DNA of 64,000 nucleotides. Source: Aegicerativicinus sediminis (GTDB taxonomy: Bacteria; Bacteroidota; Bacteroidia; Flavobacteriales; Flavobacteriaceae). Location of the stretch: contig NZ_CP064295.1 in assembly GCF_015476115.1 (NCBI RefSeq), positions 3,342,001-3,406,000 on the forward strand. Reading direction: 5' to 3'. The notes beneath the pieces were generated by a model that was not told where the DNA came from, did not search any database, and worked only from the letters and a program-made list of their open reading frames with translations. How positions within the stretch are numbered: position 1 is the first letter of the stretch; every line of letters starts with the position of its first letter. Made by a program: the position numbers and the translations under genes. Positions 51,888 through 61,542 of this stretch are shown piece after piece.

Positions 51888-54416
51888 ATGGCAGAAGGAG
51901 AAAAACTGATTCCAATCAACATTGAGGATGAAATGAAATCGGCTTACATCGATTATTCGATGTCGGTCATTGTGTCACGTGCATTACCTGATGTTAGAGA
52001 CGGATTAAAACCTGTTCATCGTAGGGTACTGTATGGCATGCATGAGTTAGGAGTTCGTTCTAACACAGCTCATAAAAAATCAGCGAGAATTGTAGGTGAA
52101 GTTTTAGGTAAATACCATCCACATGGAGATAGTTCAGTTTATGACACTATGGTTCGTATGGCTCAGGAATGGAGTTTGCGTTATATGTTGGTAGACGGAC
52201 AAGGAAATTTTGGATCTATAGATGGTGATAGCCCTGCAGCAATGCGATATACAGAGGCTAGAATGCGTAAGATTTCCGAAGATATGTTGGCTGACATAGA
52301 CAAGGACACTGTTGATCATAAGCTTAATTTTGATGATACCTTAAAAGAACCGACTGTTTTACCTACAAGGATACCAAGTTTATTGGTTAATGGAGCCTCA
52401 GGTATTGCAGTAGGTATGGCAACTAATATGCCTCCTCATAATCTTTCAGAAGTTGTTGATGGGACAATAGCATATATCGAAAATAATAACATTGAGATTG
52501 ACGAACTTGTTTCGCACATAAAAGCTCCTGATTTTCCTACAGGCGGAATTATATATGGATACGACGGCGTATTAGAGGCGTTTAAGACAGGAAGGGGTAG
52601 AATTGTCATCAGAGGTAATGCTACTGTGGAAGAAGTTAATGGTCGAGAATGTATCATTGTAAATGAAATTCCTTATCAGGTAAATAAGGCGGACATGATT
52701 AAGAAAACGGCCGACTTAATTAACGATAAGAAAATTGAAGGTATTTCGACAATTCGTGACGAATCGGACCGTAACGGGATGCGTGTTGTATATGTCCTGA
52801 AAAAAGATGCGATACCAAATATTGTCTTAAATACTTTATTTAAATATACTGCTCTACAATCTTCCTTCAGTGTGAATAATATTGCTTTGGTTAATGGTAG
52901 GCCAGAACTATTGAATCTTAAAGATTTAATACTCCATTTTGTAGAGCATAGGCACGAAGTTGTTGTTCGTAGAACCCAATATGAACTTAGGAAGGCAGAG
53001 GAAAGAGCTCACATTCTTGAAGGGTTAATAATTGCTAGTGATAATATCGATGAAGTTATCGCTTTAATTAGAGCTTCAAATAACGCAGATGAAGCCCGTG
53101 AAAAATTAATTGAACGATTTGAATTGTCTGAAATACAAGCGAAGGCAATTGTAGAAATGCGTTTGAGACAGTTAACGGGTCTAGAACAAGATAAACTGCG
53201 TTCAGAATACGAAGAATTATTAAAAACCATTGAGGATCTTAAAGATATATTAGATAAGAAAGATCGTAGAATGGATATTATTAAAGAGGAGCTGTTAGAG
53301 GTTAAAAATAAATATGGTGATGAGAGACGCTCTAAAATAGAATATGCAGGTGGAGATCTAAGTATAGAAGATATGATACCTGATGAAAAAGTGGTCATTA
53401 CCATTTCTCATGCTGGCTATATTAAAAGAACTCCTTTATCAGAATATAAAACTCAAAATAGGGGTGGAGTTGGCCAGAAGGCTTCTACTACTAGAAATGA
53501 GGACTTCCTTGAACATTTATTTGTTGGTACTAACCATCAATACATGTTGTTCTTTACCCAAAAAGGAAAATGTTTCTGGATGCGGGTTTATGAAATTCCA
53601 GAAGGGAGTAGAACATCCAAGGGTAGGGCAATTCAAAATCTTATAAATATTGAACAGGATGATAAGGTGAAAGCCTTCATTTGTACTCAAGATTTAAAAG
53701 ATGAGGATTACATTAATAACAATTATGTTATCATGGCTACCAAGAAAGGTACTGTTAAAAAGACTTCTTTAGAGCAGTATTCACGACCACGGACTAATGG
53801 AATTAATGCAATAACAATTCGCGAAGATGATGAATTGTTAGAAGCTAAATTGACTACAGGTGAAAGCCAAGTAATGTTAGCTTTAAAATCTGGTAAAGCA
53901 ATTCGATTTGAGGAAGCCAAAACTCGACCCATGGGTAGAAATGCTTCCGGAGTTAGAGGAATTACATTGGCAAACGATGATGACGAAGTGATCGGAATGG
54001 TTGCTGTGGATGATATGGAAAGTGATATCCTTGTAGTTTCTGAAAAGGGATATGGTAAGCGATCTAGCCTTGACGATTACAGAATTACCAATCGTGGTGG
54101 AAAAGGCGTTAAAACAATTTCTATAACAAATAAAACAGGAAGTCTAGTTGCCATTAAAAATGTATCTGATGAAGATGATCTTATGATTATCAATAAATCT
54201 GGTATTGCCATTAGAATGGAAGTGGCAGATTTGAGGGTCATGGGAAGAGCAACCCAAGGTGTGAGGCTTATTAATTTGAAGAATAATGATGAAATAGCCG
54301 CAGTTGCTAAGGTTATGAAAGATGATGATGACGAAATGGATGCTGCAGATATGGCCGATGAGCCTTCAAATTTCGAAGATGGCACAACTCTTGATAATAA
54401 TAGCGCAAACGAATAA
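51888..54416 (+). CDS. gyrA: DNA gyrase subunit A
   Basis: 842 residues. The N-terminal breakage-reunion domain has the catalytic tyrosine in [10 protein letters not shown] and the quinolone-resistance region [19 protein letters not shown] with the sensitive-type Ser and Asp; the GyrA-box [11 protein letters not shown] begins the C-terminal beta-pinwheel (~500-820). The protein ends in an acidic tail. With GyrB it introduces negative supercoils. A TPR-protein gene follows 27 bp downstream on the same strand. Confidence 0.98.
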   Translation: MAEGEKLIPINIEDEMKSAYIDYSMSVIVSRALPDVRDGLKPVHRRVLYGMHELGVRSNTAHKKSARIVGEVLGKYHPHGDSSVYDTMVRMAQEWSLRYMLVDGQGNFGSIDGDSPAAMRYTEARMRKISEDMLADIDKDTVDHKLNFDDTLKEPTVLPTRIPSLLVNGASGIAVGMATNMPPHNLSEVVDGTIAYIENNNIEIDELVSHIKAPDFPTGGIIYGYDGVLEAFKTGRGRIVIRGNATVEEVNGRECIIVNEIPYQVNKADMIKKTADLINDKKIEGISTIRDESDRNGMRVVYVLKKDAIPNIVLNTLFKYTALQSSFSVNNIALVNGRPELLNLKDLILHFVEHRHEVVVRRTQYELRKAEERAHILEGLIIASDNIDEVIALIRASNNADEAREKLIERFELSEIQAKAIVEMRLRQLTGLEQDKLRSEYEELLKTIEDLKDILDKKDRRMDIIKEELLEVKNKYGDERRSKIEYAGGDLSIEDMIPDEKVVITISHAGYIKRTPLSEYKTQNRGGVGQKASTTRNEDFLEHLFVGTNHQYMLFFTQKGKCFWMRVYEIPEGSRTSKGRAIQNLINIEQDDKVKAFICTQDLKDEDYINNNYVIMATKKGTVKKTSLEQYSRPRTNGINAITIREDDELLEAKLTTGESQVMLALKSGKAIRFEEAKTRPMGRNASGVRGITLANDDDEVIGMVAVDDMESDILVVSEKGYGKRSSLDDYRITNRGGKGVKTISITNKTGSLVAIKNVSDEDDLMIINKSGIAIRMEVADLRVMGRATQGVRLINLKNNDEIAAVAKVMKDDDDEMDAADMADEPSNFEDGTTLDNNSANE

Positions 54417-54443
54417 ACATTAAACACTAAACGATAACTTGAA

Positions 54444-55718
54444 ATGAGAAAACAAGCAATTCTTGCTTTAGCAATGTTGGTTGGTTCTTTAACTTTCGCA
54501 CAGAAAGACGAACTCAAATCTGCAAGCAAAGCGATAAAACAAGGTAATTTTGCTGACGCAAAAACAGCTGTAAACCAAGCTGAACCAATGATAGCAAGTG
54601 CTGATGATAAAACACAAGCAGAATTTTATTACTTAAAAGGTCAGGCTTATTATGCCAATGGAACCGCTTCTGCCGCTGATATGTCGAAGGCTATCGAAAG
54701 TTTAAATATGGTGGAAAAGGTTGAAAAAGAATCTGGTAAGAACAAATATACTGAGGATGTTAAAACCATCAAAGGTGAAATGTTAACCAGTTTTTTAACT
54801 AAAGCAAATTCTGCTCTTGAGGCTAAAGATTATTCTAAGTCTTCAGTTTATTTTGATCAAGCTTATAGAATGTCTCCAAAAGATACATTGTATCTATACT
54901 ACGCAGCATCTACTGCTGTATCCGCCCAAGACTATGACACTTCATTAAAAATGTATGAAGAGTTGAGAGATTTGGGATACTCTGGTGCTGGTGTAAACTA
55001 TGTTGCTACTAATAAGGAGACTGGAGAAGTAGAATCTTTCGATAATAAAAACATGAGAGATATTTCTGTTAAGGCAGGGACACACATTGCTCCTTCACAG
55101 AAGAAAACTGAATCTAAGTCGGCAGAAATTATTAAGAACATAGCTCTAATTTATGTATCTCAAGATAAAAATGAGAAAGCGATAGAAGCTATGAAAGCGG
55201 CAAGAGCCGAGAATCCTGATGATTTGAGTCTTATTCTTACAGAAGCAAATGTTCAACTTAAAATGGGTAATAGGGAAGCATTCAAAAAATTAATGGAAGA
55301 AGCCACTACTAAAGACCCTAAGAACCCTGAACTTCAATATAATTTAGGAGTTATTGCTGCTGAATCTGGAGATGCTGTTGCTGCAGAAAAATATTATAAT
55401 AAAGCAATCGCTTTAGACCCCGGGTATGCCGATGCTTATAATAATTTGGCGGTTCTTACTTTAGGGAAAGAAGAATCCATCATCGAAGAAATGAATGGAC
55501 TTGGTAATTCTGCCGCTGACAATAAGCGTTACGATGAATTAAAGAAAGAAAGAGAAGATCTTTATAGAAATGCAATACCTTATCTTGAAAAAACTTTAGA
55601 ATTGAAGCCTGACAACATCAGTGCTGCACGTACATTAATGAACATTTATAGTGCTCTTGGGGAAACAGATAAGTTTAAAGCAATGAAGTCTAAGGTTGAA
55701 GAAATGGAAAATCAATAA
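54444..55718 (+). CDS. Exported tetratricopeptide-repeat protein
   Basis: 424 residues with a signal peptide (~1-19, MRKQAILALAMLVGSLTFA). TPR-like helices fill most of the chain; clear repeats include NPELQYNLGVIAAESGDAVAAEKYYNKAIALDPGYADAYNNLAVL and AIPYLEKTLELKPDNISAARTLMNIYSALGE. It is a protein-interaction module, probably in the periplasm, with no further function visible. It is likely co-transcribed with gyrA and ends in a terminator at 55744-55773. Confidence 0.9.
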   Translation: MRKQAILALAMLVGSLTFAQKDELKSASKAIKQGNFADAKTAVNQAEPMIASADDKTQAEFYYLKGQAYYANGTASAADMSKAIESLNMVEKVEKESGKNKYTEDVKTIKGEMLTSFLTKANSALEAKDYSKSSVYFDQAYRMSPKDTLYLYYAASTAVSAQDYDTSLKMYEELRDLGYSGAGVNYVATNKETGEVESFDNKNMRDISVKAGTHIAPSQKKTESKSAEIIKNIALIYVSQDKNEKAIEAMKAARAENPDDLSLILTEANVQLKMGNREAFKKLMEEATTKDPKNPELQYNLGVIAAESGDAVAAEKYYNKAIALDPGYADAYNNLAVLTLGKEESIIEEMNGLGNSAADNKRYDELKKEREDLYRNAIPYLEKTLELKPDNISAARTLMNIYSALGETDKFKAMKSKVEEMENQ

Positions 55719-55743
55719 TTTTAATTCTTCACTCAAATTATAT

Positions 55744-55773
55744 AAGCTGTCAGAATTTTGGCAGCTTTTTTTA
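55744..55773 (+). terminator. Intrinsic terminator after the gyrA-TPR genes
   Basis: AAGCTGTCA (55744-55752) pairs with TGGCAGCTT (55759-55767, one U-G pair) around GAATTT and is followed by T's. Confidence 0.85.
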
Positions 55774-55774
55774 T

Positions 55775-56527
55775 TTAGAAGATTTTTTTTATAACTCTTA
55801 ATTTATGCGTGTGCATTCTTATATCGGCATTGTAAATACCGGAATGATCAATCCGATCTATTCTTACTTTGCCATAGGAATGTATAACATAATTATCTGC
55901 CATTATTATACCTACATGATCTATTTGACCTTCATTATTGTCAAAAAATGCGAGGTCTCCAGGCTCGCTTTCTTCAATAAAGCTTAAAGCCTCTCCTTGG
56001 GAAGCCTGTTGTTTTGCATCTCTCAAAAGTGATACCCCATTAAGCCTATAAACCATTTGAGTGAAACCGGATGAATCTATTCCCAAGGGGGATTTTCCTC
56101 CCCATTGGTGTGGACAGTTTAAATAGTTAAAAGCTGTTTTTAAAATTTGGGATTTGGGTTGGATACCATTGATTGAATTACCGTCATGTTGATATCCCAG
56201 GAATTCCAAACATGATAAATTAGAACCCATGGGAACAGTTAATAATTCACTCGAAGATTTTGCAGTAACAAAATCCAATAAATCAGAAGAATATGTTGGA
56301 CTTAATTCATTTAGACCAACATATTCTTCCTCCTTAATTACCTGGCATTGTACTTTACTTATCCAACCTTCATAATTATCCAATGATGATCTAATTTTAA
56401 ACCAGAGTTTACGTTCATCGATAATTTTGAAAGTCTCACCAAAAAGTAGCTGAGAAAGCATTTCGCAAGTGTGATTAGGTTCAACTCGCATTGCCACAGC
56501 TCCTAGGTTACAAATGCCAAACTGCAT
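55775..56527 (-). CDS. C40 (NlpC/P60)-like protein with catalytic Cys replaced by Ser
   Basis: 250 residues, no signal peptide. An SH3-like N-terminal region (~1-65, with the ETFKII and WFKI segments) and a second SH3-like stretch (~70-115) precede the NlpC/P60 domain (~125-250). That domain has the usual HQWGGKSPLGIDxSGFTQMVYR, but the nucleophile position reads Ser152 (codon TCA at 56074-56072) where C40 peptidases have Cys in DCSG. The other two triad members, His204 in IDHVG and His216 in VIHSYG, are kept. Either the enzyme is inactive and binds peptidoglycan peptides, or Ser acts as nucleophile. Confidence 0.88.
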   Translation of the reverse strand: MQFGICNLGAVAMRVEPNHTCEMLSQLLFGETFKIIDERKLWFKIRSSLDNYEGWISKVQCQVIKEEEYVGLNELSPTYSSDLLDFVTAKSSSELLTVPMGSNLSCLEFLGYQHDGNSINGIQPKSQILKTAFNYLNCPHQWGGKSPLGIDSSGFTQMVYRLNGVSLLRDAKQQASQGEALSFIEESEPGDLAFFDNNEGQIDHVGIIMADNYVIHSYGKVRIDRIDHSGIYNADIRMHTHKLRVIKKIF

Positions 56528-56532
56528 CTAAA

Positions 56533-57708
56533 TTAATTGCGTTTTAAAACCATGGCAGAAGCACCACCACCACCATTGCAAATTGCAGCAGCACCAAGGC
56601 TAGCTTTATTTTGGTGTAGAACGCTTATTAAAGTAATTAATATTCTAGTTCCAGAGCATCCTAATGGATGTCCTAAAGAAACTGCTCCACCATTCACATT
56701 AACATTCTCATCTGATAGGCCTAGTAATTTAATGTTTGCCAACCCCACAACAGAAAACGCCTCGTTAAATTCAAAATAATCAATTTCTGAAATGTCGATA
56801 TTCGCTTTAGCCAAAGCCTTCGGTAATGCTTTGGCGGGTGCAGTAGTAAACCACTTTGGTTCTTGAGCAGCATCAGCATAACTCAAAATGGTTACCAAAG
56901 GAGTCAATCCTAAGGCAGTTGCTTTATCTTTACTCATTAAAACCATCGCTGCCGCCCCGTCATTAATTGTTGATGCATTGGCAGCTGTTACGGTCCCATC
57001 CTTAGAAAAGGCTGGTCGCAAGCTTGGAATTTTCTCTAAAATGACATTGGTAAATTCTTCGTCTGTATCAATAATTAAAGGCTCTCCTCGTCTTTGTGGA
57101 ACTTCAACAGGGACAATTTCGTCTTTAAATTTCCCTGCAGCCCAGGCTTCTGCAGAGCGCTTATATGATTGAATGGCATATGCATCTTGGTCTTCTCTGG
57201 AAAAATTATATTCAACTGCACATGCGTCTGCACAGACACCCATGGCGTTTTGATCATATACATCTACTAAACCATCCACTTGTAAGCCATCAACTAAAGT
57301 AGCAGGACCAAATTTATTACCAGTTCTAGCATGGTAATAATGTGGTATTAGACTCATGTTCTCCATCCCTCCGGCCACAACAACTTCTGCATCACCCAAA
57401 GCAATTGCCTGAGCTCCTTGCATAACTGCTTTCATACCACTAGAACATACTTTATTCACGGTCGTACAAGGAACGGTATTTGGGATTCCTGCATAGATGG
57501 CAGCCTGACGGGCTGGAGCCTGACCAGCTCCCGCTTGAACAACATGTCCCATTAATACTTCATGTACTTCAGAAGGGTCTAAATTAATTTTTTCTAAAGC
57601 ACCCTTAATTGCAATTGCACCTAGCCTTGGGGCTGGTATGGTAGATAATTTTCCTAAAAAACTTCCTATGGGCGTACGCGCCATAGATACTATCACAACT
57701 TCTTTCAT
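56533..57708 (-). CDS. Acetyl-CoA C-acetyltransferase (thiolase)
   Basis: 391 residues from the ATG at 57708 (MKEVVIVSMARTPIG), chosen because thiolases begin this way and the candidate promoter at 57729-57736 lies just upstream; the open frame reaches 57741. Catalytic residues: Cys in VNKVCSSGMKAV, His in LGHPLGCSG, and the second Cys in ICNGGGGASAM. It condenses two acetyl-CoA or cleaves acetoacetyl-CoA. It lies 5 bp from the C40-like gene's start on the same strand. Confidence 0.95.
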   Translation of the reverse strand: MKEVVIVSMARTPIGSFLGKLSTIPAPRLGAIAIKGALEKINLDPSEVHEVLMGHVVQAGAGQAPARQAAIYAGIPNTVPCTTVNKVCSSGMKAVMQGAQAIALGDAEVVVAGGMENMSLIPHYYHARTGNKFGPATLVDGLQVDGLVDVYDQNAMGVCADACAVEYNFSREDQDAYAIQSYKRSAEAWAAGKFKDEIVPVEVPQRRGEPLIIDTDEEFTNVILEKIPSLRPAFSKDGTVTAANASTINDGAAAMVLMSKDKATALGLTPLVTILSYADAAQEPKWFTTAPAKALPKALAKANIDISEIDYFEFNEAFSVVGLANIKLLGLSDENVNVNGGAVSLGHPLGCSGTRILITLISVLHQNKASLGAAAICNGGGGASAMVLKRN

Positions 57709-57728
57709 TAATTCATTTTTGATCTTTA

Positions 57729-57736
57729 CAAAATTA
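57729..57736 (-). promoter_or_regulatory. -7 promoter element for the thiolase gene
   Basis: Minus-strand TAATTTTG fits TAnnTTTG, 21-28 bp before the ATG at 57708 and inside the longer open frame, which supports the downstream start. Confidence 0.45.
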
Positions 57737-57853
57737 GGCAATTTTTACAAAAAAGCTTGTAATTATAAGGGTTTCGCTAACAGATATAACTCTAAATTTC
57801 AAGTAAAGAGTCAAGTTATTTTTACTATTTTTAAACCCAATTCAAGTTGATAC

Positions 57854-59896
57854 ATGAACCAATTTGTTAATAGGTGGTATCGAAACCATACACTACTTTA
57901 CAAGGTACTTTTATTTATTAGCACCACATTCTTAATTGTTTACCTGTTTCCTAAGAGTGGAAAATTTAAGTATACCTTCGACAAGGGAAGACCATGGCAA
58001 TCTGAAACCTTATATGCTCCTTTTGACTTTGCAATTCGGAAATCTGCATCTGAGATTGATGCAGAAACTTTAGAAATTCGCGAAAATAGCACTCTATATT
58101 TTGAAACCGACACTTTAGTAGAGGATAGGGTTTTTAGGGCTTACGAAACCAAATTTAGCACAACGGTACTGGATACCATACCCAAAAGCAAAACGATTTA
58201 TCAATTAGGCATGAAATTGCTTGAAGAGATTTATCAGTATGGTGTGGTTAACGAAAACTATAATTACCCACCTGAGAAACAAATTATCGTTTTAGAAGGT
58301 CAAAAACAAATTCATGCCACCACCTATTCAGAGTTATCCAAAACTGAAAACTTAAGAAGACGTATAGAAGCCGCCATTGAAAAAGCTGGTTATGCTGCCT
58401 ATAAAGCTGAGTTTGTTTCCCTGTTTTTTGATGTGGTCAAACCCAACCTTAAATTGAATGAAGCCCTGACGGAAAAGATTATTCAGGAACAACTCAATAC
58501 CATTTCACCAAATCGGGGAAGTATAGAACGTGAAACTCTTATTATAGCAAAAGGGGAAATTGTTGATGAAGCCAAGTTTGAGGTACTTAAATCTTTAGAG
58601 GCTGAATATGAGTCTCAGGTTTGGACAAGTTCAAATTATAATCTGGTTATTGCAGCCTATTCTCTATTAGTTGCTTTAGCATTACTTATGCTACTCCTTT
58701 TTATGAGAAAGTATCGCACAGAGGTTTTTCAAAACAACACCAAAGTAACCTTTATATTCTTTAATGTCTTATTGATGGTTTTATTAACCACGCTGGTGGT
58801 TAATTATAACGCTAAATATGTTTATGTAGTTCCTATATGTGTACTTCCTCTCGTATTGAAAGCATTTTTTGATGCAAGGTTAGGTCTTTTCACTCATGTG
58901 CTTACAGTAATGCTTTTAGGGTTTATTGTACCTAATTCTTCGGAATATATGTTCTTGCAGATAATTGCTGGTATTGTTACGATTTTAACTGTTTCAGAAT
59001 TATACAAACGTGCTAATCTGTTTATTTCTGTCGGACAAATTACCCTAATTTATATACTGGCATATTTTGCATTTTTCGTAATTCATGAGGGTAGCATAAC
59101 AAATATGAATTACGAAACATTTGGAATGTTTATTTTAGGTGGTTTGGCTACATTATTTGTACAGCCGTTAATTTACATTTATGAAAAGATCTTTGATTTA
59201 GTGTCAGACGTCTCTTTATTGGAACTTTCTGATACCAATTCTAAACTTCTTAAAGAACTTTCAAACTTAGCCCCTGGTACGTTTCATCACTCTTTGAATG
59301 TTGCAAATCTTGCTGAAGCAGCAGCAAACGAAATAGGGGCAAATGCAATGTTGGCTAGGGTAGGAGCGCTTTACCACGATATAGGTAAAATGGAAAACCC
59401 TACCTATTTTACTGAAAACCAATTAACCGGTCTTAATCCTCATGACGAACTTTCTCCACGAGAGAGTACGGACATAATTATAGGTCATGTGATTGACGGA
59501 GTAGAAATAGCAAAAAAGTACAATTTACCGGATCGTATCATTGATTTTATCCGTAGCCATCATGGTACAAGTTTGGTCTATTATTTCTATATTAAAGAAA
59601 AGGAAATAGATCAATTCGCAAAGGAAGAAGAATTTAGATACCCAGGACCTAAACCTTTTAGTCGAGAAACTGCTTTGTTAATGATGTGCGACAGTGTTGA
59701 GGCAGCATCCAAAAGTTTACGCGAGATAAATTCAGGAAAGATTGATGAATTAGTAGAAAGTGTAATTACTAGGCAAATGGAAGATGACCAATTTATAAAC
59801 GCAAACATTAATTTTAAGGAAATAGAGGTGATTAAGAAAGTTTTAAAATCCAAGCTCGCCAATATATTCCATTTGAGGGTTGAGTACCCAGAATAA
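57854..59896 (+). CDS. PgpH-like 7TM-HD phosphodiesterase
   Basis: 680 residues. A first transmembrane helix (~15-33), an extracytoplasmic 7TMR-HDED domain (~40-265), about seven transmembrane helices (~270-455), and a cytoplasmic HD domain (~475-640) with HHSLNVANLAEAAA, LYHDIGKMENP, HVIDGVEIAKKY and RSHHGTSLVYYFY supplying the metal ligands. The family includes PgpH, which hydrolyses the second messenger c-di-AMP; I infer the same here. Divergent from the thiolase gene. Confidence 0.93.
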   Translation: MNQFVNRWYRNHTLLYKVLLFISTTFLIVYLFPKSGKFKYTFDKGRPWQSETLYAPFDFAIRKSASEIDAETLEIRENSTLYFETDTLVEDRVFRAYETKFSTTVLDTIPKSKTIYQLGMKLLEEIYQYGVVNENYNYPPEKQIIVLEGQKQIHATTYSELSKTENLRRRIEAAIEKAGYAAYKAEFVSLFFDVVKPNLKLNEALTEKIIQEQLNTISPNRGSIERETLIIAKGEIVDEAKFEVLKSLEAEYESQVWTSSNYNLVIAAYSLLVALALLMLLLFMRKYRTEVFQNNTKVTFIFFNVLLMVLLTTLVVNYNAKYVYVVPICVLPLVLKAFFDARLGLFTHVLTVMLLGFIVPNSSEYMFLQIIAGIVTILTVSELYKRANLFISVGQITLIYILAYFAFFVIHEGSITNMNYETFGMFILGGLATLFVQPLIYIYEKIFDLVSDVSLLELSDTNSKLLKELSNLAPGTFHHSLNVANLAEAAANEIGANAMLARVGALYHDIGKMENPTYFTENQLTGLNPHDELSPRESTDIIIGHVIDGVEIAKKYNLPDRIIDFIRSHHGTSLVYYFYIKEKEIDQFAKEEEFRYPGPKPFSRETALLMMCDSVEAASKSLREINSGKIDELVESVITRQMEDDQFINANINFKEIEVIKKVLKSKLANIFHLRVEYPE

Positions 59897-60021
59897 ATGA
59901 AAAGTTAGGAATAATCTTATTTTAAATTCTTTTTTTGGTCCATTAAATTACCTCAAAATGAACAGCGTATTGGATTTATTTTAAAGTTTATATATTGTGT
60001 TTAAATATTATCATTTTATTA

Positions 60022-60291
60022 ATGACAACTATTGAATTAGACAGAATTATTGAAATGGCATGGGAAGATAGAACACCATTCGAGGCTATTGAAATTCAGT
60101 TTGGCCTTTCAGAATCCGATGTCATTAAATTGATGAGAAAGGAATTAAAATCAAGTTCATTTAAGCTTTGGAGAAAACGTATTAATAATGGTATTAGCAG
60201 TAAACATTTGAATAAAAGGAGTAATGAGATTACGCGTTTCAAATCTAATCAGCAAAGATTAATTTCTAATAATAAAATTTCTAAACGATAG
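60022..60291 (+). CDS. TIGR03643 / DUF2805 small protein
   Basis: 89 residues from the ATG at 60022 (MTTIELDRIIEMAWEDRTPFEAIE); a longer frame starts at 59995 but the family begins at this Met. Motifs: FGLSESDVIKLMRKELKSSSFKLWRKRI, followed by a basic tail. The family is of unknown function and resembles a small HTH-like DNA-binding protein. Its genes recur next to cryptochrome/photolyase-like genes, as here: its TAG overlaps the presumed start of the next gene by 2 nt. Confidence 0.9.
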   Translation: MTTIELDRIIEMAWEDRTPFEAIEIQFGLSESDVIKLMRKELKSSSFKLWRKRINNGISSKHLNKRSNEITRFKSNQQRLISNNKISKR

Positions 60292-61379
60292 ATTTTCCGA
60301 CACAGCCTCATCAAATACATGAGCGTATTTCTAGTATTAATCCAGAGGAGTATGCAAAAACCCGAAACTATAGAGATGGTGCTCTAACTTATCTAAGTCC
60401 ATATATTTCTAGAGGTGTAATTTCTACAAGACAGGTGTATGAATTTTTGACTGGATTAGGTCAACCTTGGAATGTAATTGAAAAACTTGTCCAGGAATTA
60501 GCATGGCGAGAGTATTGGCAATTGGTTTGGTTGAATAAAGGGGATGCCATAAATTCTGATTTAAAAAATGTCCAACAACCAATATCCAATCATTTAATTC
60601 CTAAGAATGTTGTAGATGCCAATACACATATACAGGTAGTAGATGAGGCAATAAAGGAATTGTATGATACAGGATATATGCACAATCATATGCGGATGTA
60701 TGTGGCTTCGATATGCTGCAATATTGCTCAATCGCATTGGCACCAACCTTCCAAGTGGATGTACTATCATTTGCTAGATGGCGATATAGCTAGCAATCAA
60801 TTGAGTTGGCAATGGGTTGCTGGGACCTTTTCAAACAAAAAATATTATGCAAATCAGGAAAACATTAATAAGTATTTTAATAGTACCCAAAAAAATACTT
60901 TTCTAGATATTTCTTATGAAGAGTTTGAAAATTTGGAAATACCAAAAACGCTACTCGATACCATTTTAATTGCTTTACATACAAAATTGCCTAAGGTGGA
61001 TAAGCCAAATCTGTTTAAGAATAAAAAAACTTTGATTTACAATTACTATAATCTCGATGCTGAATGGCATAAACATGAAGATTTTCAGCGTGTTCTGTTA
61101 TTAGAGCCTTCAATTTTTAAAGCTAATCCAGTAAGTTTGAAATGTATAGATTTTACTCTAAGTCTTGCTAAAAATATACCAGATTTAAAAATTTTTGTGG
61201 GCGAGTTTACGCAATTGGCGGAAGAAGTTTCAATAAAAGACATTATTTATAAGGAACATCCTTTGAATACCCATTATATAGGAATAGAGGAGGAAAGAGA
61301 ATGGATGACAAATGTTAGGGGTTACTTTTCATCTTTTCATTCATTCTGGAAAAAGTGCAAGAAAGAACTAAAAAATTGA
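60288..61379 (+). CDS. Photolyase/cryptochrome-like FAD-binding protein without antenna domain
   Basis: About 363 residues. The frame is open and family-like from 60288: [13 protein letters not shown], then [51 protein letters not shown] and [14 protein letters not shown], all parts of the photolyase FAD-binding domain. The N-terminal alpha/beta antenna (photolyase) domain is absent. The only standard start in the frame is GTG at 60435, which would delete ~49 conserved residues. Between the in-frame stop at 60282 and there I find no ATG, GTG, TTG or CTG; ATA at 60288 overlaps the DUF2805 stop (ATAG) where coupling would put a start. The start is therefore uncertain. Function may be light sensing or repair. 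Confidence 0.82.
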   Translation: MDFPTQPHQIHERISSINPEEYAKTRNYRDGALTYLSPYISRGVISTRQVYEFLTGLGQPWNVIEKLVQELAWREYWQLVWLNKGDAINSDLKNVQQPISNHLIPKNVVDANTHIQVVDEAIKELYDTGYMHNHMRMYVASICCNIAQSHWHQPSKWMYYHLLDGDIASNQLSWQWVAGTFSNKKYYANQENINKYFNSTQKNTFLDISYEEFENLEIPKTLLDTILIALHTKLPKVDKPNLFKNKKTLIYNYYNLDAEWHKHEDFQRVLLLEPSIFKANPVSLKCIDFTLSLAKNIPDLKIFVGEFTQLAEEVSIKDIIYKEHPLNTHYIGIEEEREWMTNVRGYFSSFHSFWKKCKKELKN

Positions 61380-61528
61380 AGAAAAACAATTTACCAACAA
61401 AAATATGCTTGGTGTGCCATAGACCATTCACTTGGCGTAAAAAATGGGAACGGGATTGGGAAAATGTAAAATATTGCAGTAAACGATGTTCCCGTGAATC
61501 AAAATCATTGAATACAACTAAAAGCTAA
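61376..61528 (+). CDS. DUF2256 small zinc-ribbon-like protein
   Basis: 50 residues from a TTG at 61376 that overlaps the flavoprotein stop (TTGA). It has cysteines at 11, 14, 34 and 38 ([19 protein letters not shown] and [10 protein letters not shown]), as DUF2256 has, and probably binds zinc. DUF2256 genes often accompany photolyase-like and DUF2805 genes. It is shorter than usual gene-calling limits. An in-frame GTG at 61355 would add seven residues. Confidence 0.85.
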   Translation: MKKNNLPTKICLVCHRPFTWRKKWERDWENVKYCSKRCSRESKSLNTTKS

Positions 61529-61542
61529 CTATATCTATTCTA

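Noticed and set aside
54077-54529. 150-residue open frame on the minus strand
   Set aside because: It is antisense to the end of gyrA and the start of the TPR gene; low-complexity Ser-rich translation typical of shadow frames.
57709-57741. Upstream ATG at 57741 for the thiolase
   Set aside because: Thiolases begin at MKEVVIVSMARTPIG; the TAATTTTG element falls inside the extension.
60435-61379. GTG at 60435 as the start of the photolyase-like gene
   Set aside because: It would discard about 49 residues that match the family (including YLSPYISRG), so the true translated region begins further upstream even though the start codon is unclear.
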